From Flavobacterium collinsii (GTDB lineage: Bacteria > Bacteroidota > Bacteroidia > Flavobacteriales > Flavobacteriaceae): a DNA stretch of 42,404 nucleotides. How positions within the stretch are numbered: position 1 is the stretch's first letter; every line of letters begins with the position of its first letter. Location of the stretch: assembly GCF_902804485.1 (NCBI RefSeq), contig NZ_CADCST010000079.1, positions 1 to 42,404 of the forward strand. Reading direction: 5' to 3'. The notes under the pieces were generated by a model. It had not been told where the DNA came from, made no database searches, and saw only the letters and a program-made list of their open reading frames with translations. The translations under genes and the position numbers were made by a program. Shown one piece after another: positions 7,346 through 16,612 of this stretch.

Positions 7346-10300
7346 ATGAGAAACAACAAACTCTTTACAACATTCTTTGCAATGTTATTTTTTTTATGTC
7401 TTACAGCCAATGCACAGTACACGGCTATTCCTGATGCTAAATTTGAGCAAGCCTTGATTAATCAAGGTATCGATTCTGGTACTATAGACGGAAAAGTACT
7501 TACTTCCAAAATTGCCAATATAACGGCTTTGTATCTTACCAGTGATAATATTTCAAATTTAACCGGGATACAAAATTTTACAGCTTTAAAAACTTTGAGT
7601 TGCGGAGGCAATAAATTGACCACTTTGGATGTCAGCAAAAATACCGCTTTGATTAATTTGGATTGTGGCTCAAATCAATTAACGGTTTTGGATGTAACAC
7701 AAAATACTGCTTTGACTAATTTGAAGTGTTCTTATAACCAATTGACCGCTTTAGATGTCACTAAAAATACTGCTTTGACCGATTTAGATTGCACTAAAAA
7801 TCTGTTAACCAATTTAGATCTTACCAAAAATCGAGCTTTGACTATTCTGTTTGCCGCTAAAAATGCATTTACCTCTTTGGATGTAACCCAAAATATGGCT
7901 TTGACGGATTTCGATTGCGGTAACAATCAATTGTCGACCTTGGATCTAACCAAAAACAAAGCTTTAAACAGATTGTATTGCATTGTAAATAAGTTTGATC
8001 AGGCCCCGGATTTATCTCAAAATACTGCTTTAACCAATTTACAATGTGGCGGAAATTCATTTACCTCTTTGGATGTGAGCAAAAATACAGCTTTAGAAAT
8101 ACTCTATTGTGAATTAAATCAATTGACCTCTTTGGATGTCAGCAAAAATACCGCATTAACTACATTAAATTGTTACTTAAATCAATTGACTTCTTTGGAT
8201 GTAAGTAAAAATACAGCCTTGAATTTTTTACAATGCAGAGAGAATAAATTAACCGTTTTAGATGTAAGTAAAAATACTTCACTGTCTTATTTGAATTGCT
8301 TTTCTAATTTATTGACCACTCTGGACGTAAGTCAAAATACTGCTTTATCATCCTTTTATTGTTATTCCAATAAGTTAGTATCCTTAAATGTTAAAAACGG
8401 ATACAACAGCAATATAATGAGTTTTGATGCTACCGATAATCCTACCCTCTCCTGTATCCAGGCTGATAACCTAACTCCTCCAAATTCATCCTGGCTCAAA
8501 GATGCTGCTGCAAATTATAGTACTTTTTGTGCCGCAACCGGATATACATCAATTCCAGATCCTAATTTTGAACAAGCCTTAATTGATCTTGGTTATGATT
8601 CTGCCCCTTTAGATAAGCAAGTACTTACTTCCAATATTGCCGGCGTAACCAATTTAGAGATATCCGATAAAAATATCGCAGATTTAACAGGGATACAGGA
8701 TTTTGCAGCATTAAAAATTTTGAATTGCAGTTCCAACAAGCTAATCGCTTTGAATCTTAGCAAAAACACAACTTTAACAGCTGTGACTTGCAACAACAAT
8801 CAATTGGCGACTTTAAATATTAAAAACGGAAACAACACCAATATATCATTTTTTGATGCCAGAAGCAATTCTAATCTTAAGTGCATCCAGTCCGACGGTA
8901 TAAATCCTCCAAACTCTGGCTGGACCAAAGACAATATTGCAAACTATAGTACAACTGCCTGTTACACGGCAATTCCAGATGTAAAATTTGAGAGAGAACT
9001 TATTGCTATGGGATACGATTCCGGCAGCACAGACGGAAAGGTGCTTACTGATAATATTATTCGTGTAACTAATTTGAATGTCTCCAATAAGGGCATTGCA
9101 AACTTAACAGGGATACAGGACTTTATAGCTTTGAAAACTTTAGATTGCTCCTCAAATTTATTATCCACCTTGAATGTAACCCAAAATTCGGCTCTGACTA
9201 GTTTGAATTGCCGAGGAAATGTATTGACAGCTTTGGATGTAACCAAAAATACTGCGTTGACTACTTTGATTTGCAATACTAATGAATTGGCTGCTCTGGA
9301 TGTGAGTAAAAATCTCTCTTTGACTCAATTGGTATGTTGGTTAAATAAACTGACTGCTTTGGATGTAAGCCAAAATATAGCTCTGACAGAATTGATTTGC
9401 GGATCAAATCCGTTGTCTACTTTGGATGTAACCCAAAATACAGCTTTAACTACATTACAGTCCTATGCAAATAAATTAACCACCTTGGATGTAAGTAAAA
9501 ATACAGCTTTGACTACCCTGTATTGCAGCAGCAATAAATTGACCACTTTAGATATTAGCAAAAATACTGCTCTAAGTGTCCTCTATTGTTTTGACAATCA
9601 ACTGAACACTTTAAATCTAAATAATAATACCGCCTTGACCGTATTACAATGTTATTCAAATCAGTTTACCACTTTAGACCTAAGCAAAAATACCGCTTTA
9701 ACTACTTTGTGGTGTAATAGCAATCAAATGACCACTTTGGATGTAACCAAAAATATTGCTTTGACTGATTTGACTTGTTATTCAAACCAATTAACCACTT
9801 TGGATTTAAGCAAAAACACTGCCCTGAATAAGTTGAAAAGCTATTCAAACCAATTGACTACTTTGAATATTAAAAACGGAAATAATAGTAAAATAACCGA
9901 TTTTGATGTTACACAAAATCCCAAACTTACCTGTATTCAGGCTGATAATACCACGGCTCCAAATTCTGGATGGAGAAAAGATACTAAAGCAAACTATAGC
10001 ATTACAGCTTGTTTTGTACAAACTTACACCAACATTCCGGATCCCAATTTTGAGCTGGCTTTGATTAGTTTAGGCTACGACTCGGGTAGCATTGACGGAA
10101 AAATACCGACTGCTAATATTGCCAACCTAACCAGCCTGAATGTCTCTAATAAGAATATCTCAAATTTAACAGGGATACAGGATTTTGTGGCTTTGCAGAC
10201 TTTATATTGCAATTACAATCAATTGACAAGTTTAGATGTTACCAAAAACACTGCTTTGACTTTATTAAATTGTACCAGAAATCAACTGACTACTTTAGAT

Positions 10301-12247
10301 ATTACTAAAAATACTGCTTTGACAGGCTTGTATTTCAGTTATAATCAATTGACCACTTTGAATCTAACACTGAATACCGCTTTAGTTGAGTTGGAGAGCA
10401 TTGGTAATCAATTGACTTCTTTAAATGTAACCAAAAATACAGGGTTGACTAAGTTAGATTGTACCGCTAATAAACTGGCAGCTTTGGATGTTACGCAAAA
10501 TACAGCATTGACCGATTTACGTTGTCTTTCAAATCAATTACTTGCTTTGGATGTAAGCAAAAATACTGCTTTAACTTATTTAGATTGCAGTTCAAACAAA
10601 TTGACCGCTCTGGATGTTACTCAAAATAATACCCTGACTAAGCTATATTGCTATTCTAATCAACTGGCCACTTTAACTTTAACAAAGAGTACAACTTTGA
10701 TCGATTTGAATTGCAATAATAATAAATTGAGTGTTTTAGAGGTAACCCCAAATACAGGTTTGACTTCATTAAATTGCTCCTATAATCAATTGAATTCCTT
10801 AAATGTAACCAACAACACAGCTCTAAAAGCACTGTTTTGCGGCAGTAATAAATTGACAGATTTAGAGGTAACTAAAAATGCAGCTTTAGAATCTTTGGAT
10901 TGTTTTCAAAATCAGCTAAGCACATTGGATGTAACTAAAAACCCTCTTTTGCTTAGTTTTCATTGTGCCAACAATCAATTGATCGCTTTGGATGTAAGTA
11001 AGAACACACATTTAACCCAATTGTATTGCTTTTCTAATAAATTACTGGATTTGAATGTTAAAAATGGAAATAACAGCACGATAACCACTTTTAATTCTAC
11101 CTCGAATCCGGAACTGACCTGCATTCAAGCCGATAATGTCACAGCTCCAAATACGGGTTGGGTAAAAGATGTTACGGCAAATTATAGTACGATCGCTTGT
11201 ACTGTACTCCGATACACCGCTATTCCCGATACTAACTTTGAACAAGCGTTGATTAATCAGGGAATAGACTCTGGCAAGATAGACGGGAAAATACTGACTT
11301 CTAAGATTGAAAATCTAACCCGCTTGAACGTTTCATACGGAAAAATTAGGAATTTAAAAGGAATACAGGATTTTAAGGCATTACGTACGTTAGATTGTTC
11401 TGATAACGCACTGACCGATTTGGATGTAACACAAAATATCGTTTTGGACACTTTGTATAGTCATCGAAATCAATTGACTGTTTTGGATCTGACAAAAAAC
11501 AAGACATTGGCTAAGTTAAACTGTTACGGAAATCAATTGACCGCTTTGGATGTCAGTAAAAATATCGCTTTGACGTATTTAAACTGCTCTTATAATCAGC
11601 TAACCGTTTTGGATGTAAGCCAAAATACAGCTTTGACTTATTTGGATAGTTCGCATAATAAATTAGGAGGTACAAAAAACAGTACTAAAAATGCTGTCTT
11701 AGCCAATGCTTTCACTTTAGACATAACCAAAAATATTGCTTTGACCTATTTAGATTGTTCATTCAATCAATTGACCTCTTTGGATGCAACTAAAAATAAG
11801 GACTTAACTTATCTGGATTGCTCTAACAATCAATTGACGGCTTTGAATATTGAAAATAAAAACAATAGTAATTTAAGGACTTTTGATGCCACAAAAAATC
11901 CTAATCTTACGGCTATTCAAGCCGATAAAAATACTGCTCCTACTGGCAGTAACTGGACAATAGATAATACAGCATATTATGCAGGTACTTTGTCTGATCC
12001 TGCTTTTGAGAAAAGCAGAAGCTCGGGATTGGCTTACCCAAATCCAACTTCTGAAATGATAAACATTGAGATGCCTCACGAAATGACAGAAGTTATTGTA
12101 TTGAATCTTGCTGGCCAACAACTCATTAGACAGTCGGTTCACTCTGTACAAACCAAGGTTGATCTGTCACCATTGGCTCAAGGTACTTATTTTATAAAAA
12201 TCGTTTCCCCTGATCAGTCCTCTGTCATGAAAGTGACTAAAAAATAA
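7346..12247 (+). CDS. Giant secreted leucine-rich-repeat protein with T9SS sorting domain
   Basis: The 1633-residue protein has a Sec signal peptide (residues 1-24, ending TANAQ). It has five homologous modules starting at residues 25, 400, 540, 894 and 1290, each opening with Y-T-x-I-P-D-x-x-F-E and a head of about 70 residues (G-x-D-S ... LTGIQDF). The head is followed by 21-residue leucine-rich repeats of the form ALTxLxCxxNQLTxLDVSKN. Modules 1-4 end with a cap (NGNNSxI ... CIQAD ... GWxKD ... NYSxxxC). The last 70 residues, from YPNPTSE to MKVTKK, are a type A T9SS C-terminal sorting domain, so it is predicted to be exported and anchored at the cell surface or released. The LRRs suggest ligand or surface binding. 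A terminator follows directly. Confidence 0.95.
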   Translation: MRNNKLFTTFFAMLFFLCLTANAQYTAIPDAKFEQALINQGIDSGTIDGKVLTSKIANITALYLTSDNISNLTGIQNFTALKTLSCGGNKLTTLDVSKNTALINLDCGSNQLTVLDVTQNTALTNLKCSYNQLTALDVTKNTALTDLDCTKNLLTNLDLTKNRALTILFAAKNAFTSLDVTQNMALTDFDCGNNQLSTLDLTKNKALNRLYCIVNKFDQAPDLSQNTALTNLQCGGNSFTSLDVSKNTALEILYCELNQLTSLDVSKNTALTTLNCYLNQLTSLDVSKNTALNFLQCRENKLTVLDVSKNTSLSYLNCFSNLLTTLDVSQNTALSSFYCYSNKLVSLNVKNGYNSNIMSFDATDNPTLSCIQADNLTPPNSSWLKDAAANYSTFCAATGYTSIPDPNFEQALIDLGYDSAPLDKQVLTSNIAGVTNLEISDKNIADLTGIQDFAALKILNCSSNKLIALNLSKNTTLTAVTCNNNQLATLNIKNGNNTNISFFDARSNSNLKCIQSDGINPPNSGWTKDNIANYSTTACYTAIPDVKFERELIAMGYDSGSTDGKVLTDNIIRVTNLNVSNKGIANLTGIQDFIALKTLDCSSNLLSTLNVTQNSALTSLNCRGNVLTALDVTKNTALTTLICNTNELAALDVSKNLSLTQLVCWLNKLTALDVSQNIALTELICGSNPLSTLDVTQNTALTTLQSYANKLTTLDVSKNTALTTLYCSSNKLTTLDISKNTALSVLYCFDNQLNTLNLNNNTALTVLQCYSNQFTTLDLSKNTALTTLWCNSNQMTTLDVTKNIALTDLTCYSNQLTTLDLSKNTALNKLKSYSNQLTTLNIKNGNNSKITDFDVTQNPKLTCIQADNTTAPNSGWRKDTKANYSITACFVQTYTNIPDPNFELALISLGYDSGSIDGKIPTANIANLTSLNVSNKNISNLTGIQDFVALQTLYCNYNQLTSLDVTKNTALTLLNCTRNQLTTLDITKNTALTGLYFSYNQLTTLNLTLNTALVELESIGNQLTSLNVTKNTGLTKLDCTANKLAALDVTQNTALTDLRCLSNQLLALDVSKNTALTYLDCSSNKLTALDVTQNNTLTKLYCYSNQLATLTLTKSTTLIDLNCNNNKLSVLEVTPNTGLTSLNCSYNQLNSLNVTNNTALKALFCGSNKLTDLEVTKNAALESLDCFQNQLSTLDVTKNPLLLSFHCANNQLIALDVSKNTHLTQLYCFSNKLLDLNVKNGNNSTITTFNSTSNPELTCIQADNVTAPNTGWVKDVTANYSTIACTVLRYTAIPDTNFEQALINQGIDSGKIDGKILTSKIENLTRLNVSYGKIRNLKGIQDFKALRTLDCSDNALTDLDVTQNIVLDTLYSHRNQLTVLDLTKNKTLAKLNCYGNQLTALDVSKNIALTYLNCSYNQLTVLDVSQNTALTYLDSSHNKLGGTKNSTKNAVLANAFTLDITKNIALTYLDCSFNQLTSLDATKNKDLTYLDCSNNQLTALNIENKNNSNLRTFDATKNPNLTAIQADKNTAPTGSNWTIDNTAYYAGTLSDPAFEKSRSSGLAYPNPTSEMINIEMPHEMTEVIVLNLAGQQLIRQSVHSVQTKVDLSPLAQGTYFIKIVSPDQSSVMKVTKK

Positions 12248-12276
12248 TCTTATAAAGTTATCGTTGCTATATATTA

Positions 12277-12309
12277 AAGACTGCCAAATCCCTGGCAGTC
12301 TTTTTTTTT
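12277..12309 (+). terminator. Terminator of the LRR gene
   Basis: AGACTGCCA (12278-12286) pairs perfectly with TGGCAGTCT (12293-12301) across a 6-nt loop and runs into nine T. Confidence 0.9.
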
Positions 12310-12634
12310 AGAAAAACTGAACCAATATACTTGAAGTCATTGGGATCTAGAGTAAAAGTTAAGATGAAGTAAAATCAACATTTCTTGTAAATACCACATC
12401 AAATATTCCTTACAATTTCAACCAATAGGAACACAATACCCCTTACTTTTCCTGCCACGGGCTATGCTGAAAACAGGATAATTTTAAGAGATTCCATAAA
12501 TATCATAGCTATACTTCTACCAGATCACTTCCTGTTATTCCTCTTTTTCAATACTTTAGAAATACTGAACTGTATGCTACTAACTTTGCAGGACTGCCTT
12601 AACAATTAAATAATATGTTTTCTTAATAACCGGG
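12310..12634. other. Intergenic region, nothing recognised
   Basis: AT-rich sequence between the LRR terminator and the promoter of the next gene. I saw no ORF with a start codon and no strong repeat. Confidence 0.5.
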
Positions 12635-12664
12635 TTTGTATTCGTAATTGTTTTTATAAATTTG
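12635..12664 (+). promoter_or_regulatory. Flavobacterial-type promoter for the exported Ppx/GppA-like gene
   Basis: TTTG (12635-12638) is followed after 18 bases by TAAATTTG (12657-12664). This fits the flavobacterial consensus of a TTG-type -33 element and a TAnnTTTG -7 element 17-23 bases apart. If used, transcription starts near 12671 and leaves a leader of about 330 nt that includes the (AAC)29 tract. Confidence 0.55.
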
Positions 12665-12872
12665 CACCCTGAATATTTAGCAGTTTTTTATTCGTATTAA
12701 TAGGCGATTGCTCTTTAATCTAGTCATTTACATGTTAATAATTATGAAACCCTTTTTTGCTTTTTAAAGCTATCGCGACCAAAATCTGAATTACTTTTAA
12801 AAAATCCACTTCTGCAGTTTTAAATTATTTACATTAAAAAAACATTATTTCTTACTTAACCTTTTAAATTTC

Positions 12873-12960
<88 letters not shown>

Positions 12961-13001
12961 CTACAGTTTTTATCAAAAAAATTACATTACAATTAAATCC
13001 A

Positions 13002-14099
13002 ATGCTTAAAAAAAACACCCCCAAAGTTCTAGTTTTTATACTTTTCAGTTTATTTTTTTCCATAAGTTCATTTGCTCAAAAAAATCTTTATGCCGGAATT
13101 GAGATCGGACGCCGAACAATAAAGGTTACTGTTCTTGAAGTAAACAATATCAAAAAAGCAGACTATAAAATTGCCTACTATTCGAATGATGAAGGTCTTA
13201 GTTTTGCCAAGCATATTACTGCAAATGGCGAACTTACTCAGGAAGACATCAGCAAAGCCGGTCTTATCGTTTTTACTCAATTGACGAAAATCAGATCTCA
13301 ATTTAAAATTCCCGAAGAAAATATCTTTTTAGTAGCTTCTTCTGTTTTTGGATCTGCCCGCAACCTTGATGTTTTAAAAAACAAAATCAGCACCCTGACC
13401 AACAAACAACTTGATGTTATTAATGTTGACGAAGAAGCTAAAATACTAGTTAAAGGTTCTATTCCACCAGTTGATTATGCTAACGCTTTGCTTCTTGATA
13501 TTGGTGCTGCCAGTACTAAAGGTGGATATATTGACGAACTTCAGGATGGTAAATTAGAGTTTATGCCTTTAGAACTTGACTTTGGTACTATGTCGCTTAC
13601 CGATGCTGTAAAAAAAACGGTTGCAAACCAAAGCCAGGCGGGTGATATGTCAGTATATCAGGAAAAATCTTTTGATTTTAACCCGGTGGTACGTAAGAAG
13701 ATCAAAGAAATGCTCGATGCAAATCCTCTTTTACTAAAAAAAGAAAAGATCTATTTGTCTGGAGGAGCTGTTTGGGCTTTTACAACATTGTACTATAATG
13801 AAAACATCAAAGATCATTTCTTACCTATAACCCTTGAAGATATTATCGATTACGATGCGGTCCTGAAAAATAATTTCAACAAGTTTAACAATCTTTCTAA
13901 AACCAATAAAGAGGCAGCAAGAGTATTAAACATATACGACCAGAAATATCTTATTTCAGCAAATAACATACTATCAGCTTGCGTAGAAAGTATTCCTAAT
14001 TTAGAGAAGAAAAAAATATACTTTGTAAAAGAAGGTCCAATAACCTGGCTTATCTCCTATGTGGCAGACCGTTCTAAAAAAGTAAATACAAATTTTTAA
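13002..14099 (+). CDS. Exported Ppx/GppA-like (actin-fold) protein
   Basis: The 365-residue protein begins with a clear Sec signal peptide (MLKKNTPKVLVFILFSLFFSISSFAQ), which also fixes the start. The body resembles the Ppx/GppA exopolyphosphatase family of the ASKHA fold. It has a phosphate-1-like loop at YAGIEIGRRTIKVTVLEV (the family usually has D-x-G-S/T-N-S), the segment NIFLVASSVFGSARN, NVDEEAKI, and a phosphate-2-like ALLLDIGAASTKGG. The first loop lacks the usual Asp-x-Gly-Ser. This family is normally cytoplasmic and needs ATP, GTP, pppGpp or polyphosphate, so export to the periplasm is unusual and the substrate is unknown. It is a single-gene unit with its own promoter candidate and terminator. 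Confidence 0.75.
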   Translation: MLKKNTPKVLVFILFSLFFSISSFAQKNLYAGIEIGRRTIKVTVLEVNNIKKADYKIAYYSNDEGLSFAKHITANGELTQEDISKAGLIVFTQLTKIRSQFKIPEENIFLVASSVFGSARNLDVLKNKISTLTNKQLDVINVDEEAKILVKGSIPPVDYANALLLDIGAASTKGGYIDELQDGKLEFMPLELDFGTMSLTDAVKKTVANQSQAGDMSVYQEKSFDFNPVVRKKIKEMLDANPLLLKKEKIYLSGGAVWAFTTLYYNENIKDHFLPITLEDIIDYDAVLKNNFNKFNNLSKTNKEAARVLNIYDQKYLISANNILSACVESIPNLEKKKIYFVKEGPITWLISYVADRSKKVNTNF

Positions 14100-14117
14100 G
14101 ACACCCGCTTATAAAGA

Positions 14118-14148
14118 CAAAGCTTCAGATTTCTCTGAAGCTTTTTTT
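14118..14148 (+). terminator. Terminator, AAAGCTTC family
   Basis: AAAGCTTCAGA (14119-14129) pairs with TCTGAAGCTTT (14134-14144) across a 4-nt loop, followed by a T run. Confidence 0.88.
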
Positions 14149-14199
14149 GTTATAAATGTCTCGTCCTAAAATTCCAAAAGGATCGAATTGTACCCTAAT

Positions 14200-16149
14200 T
14201 TACAACTTCATATCCGAACTAATATTCCGAATGTATTTGCGATTTTCTTTAAATGTTTTTCCGAAATTATAGGATGCATTTATTAAGATCATATTAGATG
14301 TATTGGTATTATTTAACACATATTCATTGCCACTATCTCTAAACCGCAACATTCTGTTTGCATCAGTATTCAATATGTTCCTATATTCCAGGCTAATATT
14401 CAGTCTGTCTTTGAGTAAATTACGTGATACACTTAACGAAAGATCCGGTTTCACCGAACGATATAAATTAAAATCGTAAAACCTGTCGATATAATAAGAG
14501 TTAATCGAATACATAGTGCTTTTATCTATATTGCCGCTAACAGATAAATCCAGATAATTCACAACTCCTTTATGAGTTTCACTTACCTTTTTCATTTTTA
14601 ACTTTGTATAACTATAATTTAAGTTGAATCTGGATTCTTTATAAAATTTAAACGAAACAGAAGTACCCACTGATCGGCTATTATAAGAATCCAGATTTAC
14701 ATTTTCAGAAACCATTTTGTATACATCTAGTGTATTGACAACAGAAATATTATTGGATGATTTTAAATAACCGAAGTTTAAGGTTAAATCGACTTTCTTT
14801 ATGTTCTTCACCAAATCAAGAGAAAAAGAATTGTCGATTTCAGGTTTTATATAAGAAGGATTTACAATTGAATTGTTATTAAAATCCTGATAAGTGAAAT
14901 TAGAAATTGATCTGATACTTGGTCTGACGACATATCTTTTATAATTGAATTCTACATCTAATATGGAGTCAATTTTCGAGAAATAAGTGAAATTTGGCAG
15001 ATGAAAATTATGGTAAAAAACAACATCATTATTGACTTTATCCTCAGAAAACTGAAATCTGTTTCCAAATACTAACGAATTATTAGAATTTAGATCGTAA
15101 CTAAAACTGACAAAAGGAGTAACAATTTTCTGCCTGACCTCACTTCTATCTGTTATATTATCAAAAACATAATTGCGATACGTTAGTACTAATGCCGATT
15201 GAACATATAATTGATTAATTGATTTTGAGACGGAGGAACTCAACGTCCATTCGGTAAATTTTTGATTCGATTTATTAAACCTGTTTTCAATTTTATTATT
15301 GCTGTTTACATAGTCTAAATTGAGTTTATACTCTAAATCATTTACTGTTCGTTTCTCGTACCTCACATTGGTATTATAATCGCGGACAAGAAAAAAATAA
15401 GCTGCTTCTGATAAATCGGAAAAAAAACTGATCCTGTTTTCATCTACTACTGAATATTTATTCCGTAATGAAATACTACTTGACTTATCGATTTCATAAA
15501 TGTTAAGCATTGAGAAATTAGACTGATACAAAACTCTGTGGTTCGCATAATTTAAAGTGCTCTCATTATAAGTTTCCTCCGAGCTGTTATCCGAAACATT
15601 CTTGAGCCCGGAAATATTCAGAACTGTCGAAAATTTATTCTTTTTGTAAAATAAACTCGAACCTAAAAAATTAAACTCCTGCAAAAAACTAAGCGTTCCG
15701 TCAACAGAACCTTTTATGTTATCTACATTACCATTATTGTCCCTTACTTTTATAACGAGTTCAGTCTCACCAGTTGACAAATTAAAATAATTCTCAACAA
15801 TCTGAAAAGAAACGATATTCTCAGACAATAGTTTGAAAAATTCTTCCTGAGTTATGACTTTATCATTATAAATGTAATTCTTGATTCTTTTCCCTTTAAA
15901 GTAAACGGTTTTATTGTTATCTAAAGTAATGTTCTCAACTCTCCGCAAAGTCTTACCCATACTTTCATTTTTTAAAATTTCTTTGGGTAAGTGAAGTTTA
16001 TAAACTCCTGCTTTTCTCTTATTTTTAGTGATTTTGATCTCTTTGAGAACTTCTACTTTTGAAGAATCACTCCACTCATTTTTAACCACTTCCTGAGAAA
16101 AAACAAAAAATGAATTAATGATTAATGTTAGTGTAATTATTTTTTTCAT
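14200..16149 (-). CDS. Outer-membrane beta-barrel protein, TonB-receptor-like
   Basis: I chose the ATG at 16149 because MKKIITLTLIINSFFVFSQ then forms a normal signal peptide; the longer frame back to 16218 adds 23 polar or Cys-rich residues of no known use. The mature protein is about 630 residues. It has a short plug-like N-terminal part (LKEIKITKNKRKAGVYKLHLPKEILKNESMG...FKGKRI...EEFFKLL) and a long run of alternating polar/aromatic strands typical of the OMP beta-barrel family found with flavobacterial TonB-dependent receptors. No carboxypeptidase-regulatory domain precedes the plug. It is not paired with a SusD gene. The ligand is unknown. Confidence 0.8.
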   Translation of the reverse strand: MKKIITLTLIINSFFVFSQEVVKNEWSDSSKVEVLKEIKITKNKRKAGVYKLHLPKEILKNESMGKTLRRVENITLDNNKTVYFKGKRIKNYIYNDKVITQEEFFKLLSENIVSFQIVENYFNLSTGETELVIKVRDNNGNVDNIKGSVDGTLSFLQEFNFLGSSLFYKKNKFSTVLNISGLKNVSDNSSEETYNESTLNYANHRVLYQSNFSMLNIYEIDKSSSISLRNKYSVVDENRISFFSDLSEAAYFFLVRDYNTNVRYEKRTVNDLEYKLNLDYVNSNNKIENRFNKSNQKFTEWTLSSSVSKSINQLYVQSALVLTYRNYVFDNITDRSEVRQKIVTPFVSFSYDLNSNNSLVFGNRFQFSEDKVNNDVVFYHNFHLPNFTYFSKIDSILDVEFNYKRYVVRPSIRSISNFTYQDFNNNSIVNPSYIKPEIDNSFSLDLVKNIKKVDLTLNFGYLKSSNNISVVNTLDVYKMVSENVNLDSYNSRSVGTSVSFKFYKESRFNLNYSYTKLKMKKVSETHKGVVNYLDLSVSGNIDKSTMYSINSYYIDRFYDFNLYRSVKPDLSLSVSRNLLKDRLNISLEYRNILNTDANRMLRFRDSGNEYVLNNTNTSNMILINASYNFGKTFKENRKYIRNISSDMKL

Positions 16150-16545
16150 TCTGAGATTAACTATACTATCAAATCGACAGTCTTTAAATACTATTAAACA
16201 ATAACATCGTATCGACAATATCTCTTTAAAATACCGCTACAATACAGCCTGTTAATTACAGTAAATCACCCTTCCAAGTAATGCGTCCAAAAAACGCGCA
16301 ATGATCCATAAGTCAAATTCTACCCTAAAAAGGTAAAATTTGGCGCAAATAAAACAAATAAAAAGACCGCAATTCAATTATTTTCATAAAAGAAGTACCA
16401 CAGAAACAACATCAGATAAGATAGTATAAGGCCAGGATAATCTAAGTCAGATTCTAAGGAGCATATAATTCTAAAAGGGCAAACCTCTGTACCTTCATTA
16501 GGTAAAAAAGTGGAAGATATTCACAAAAAGCCAGCTGTAGAAAAT
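16150..16545. other. Intergenic region with one leader hairpin
   Basis: This gap lies upstream of the beta-barrel gene. An imperfect hairpin at 16314-16342 (CAAATTCTACC with GGTAAAATTTG, 7-nt loop) is the only structure I see. A start-less frame at about 16441-16590 is open but short and I do not call it. Confidence 0.45.
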
Positions 16546-16585
16546 AAAAAAATTGCACCAAGTCAAAAGCCTTTGTGCAATTTTT
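16546..16585 (-). terminator. Terminator of the HEPN-like gene
   Basis: AAAAATTGCAC and GTGCAATTTTT form an 11-bp perfect stem with a 16-nt loop. On the minus strand the descending arm ends in a T run. It sits 28 bases past the stop codon at 16613. Confidence 0.7.
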
Positions 16586-16612
16586 AATAGAACTCTTTAC
16601 AGAGTCCGGGAA

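Noticed and set aside
7600..11900. Regular 63-bp DNA periodicity that could suggest a CRISPR array or satellite
   Set aside because: It is the coding sequence of 21-residue leucine-rich repeats; there are no unique spacers and no cas genes.
7732..12151. Several antisense ORFs of 60-100 codons inside the LRR gene
   Set aside because: They arise from the repeat pattern read on the other strand, have repetitive unlikely sequence and no independent signals.
16149..16218. Longer N-terminus for the beta-barrel protein
   Set aside because: The extra 23 residues precede an obvious signal peptide and would block normal export.
16441..16590. Short open plus-strand frame (about 50 codons) before the HEPN-gene terminator
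   Set aside because: It has no start codon and overlaps a terminator hairpin.
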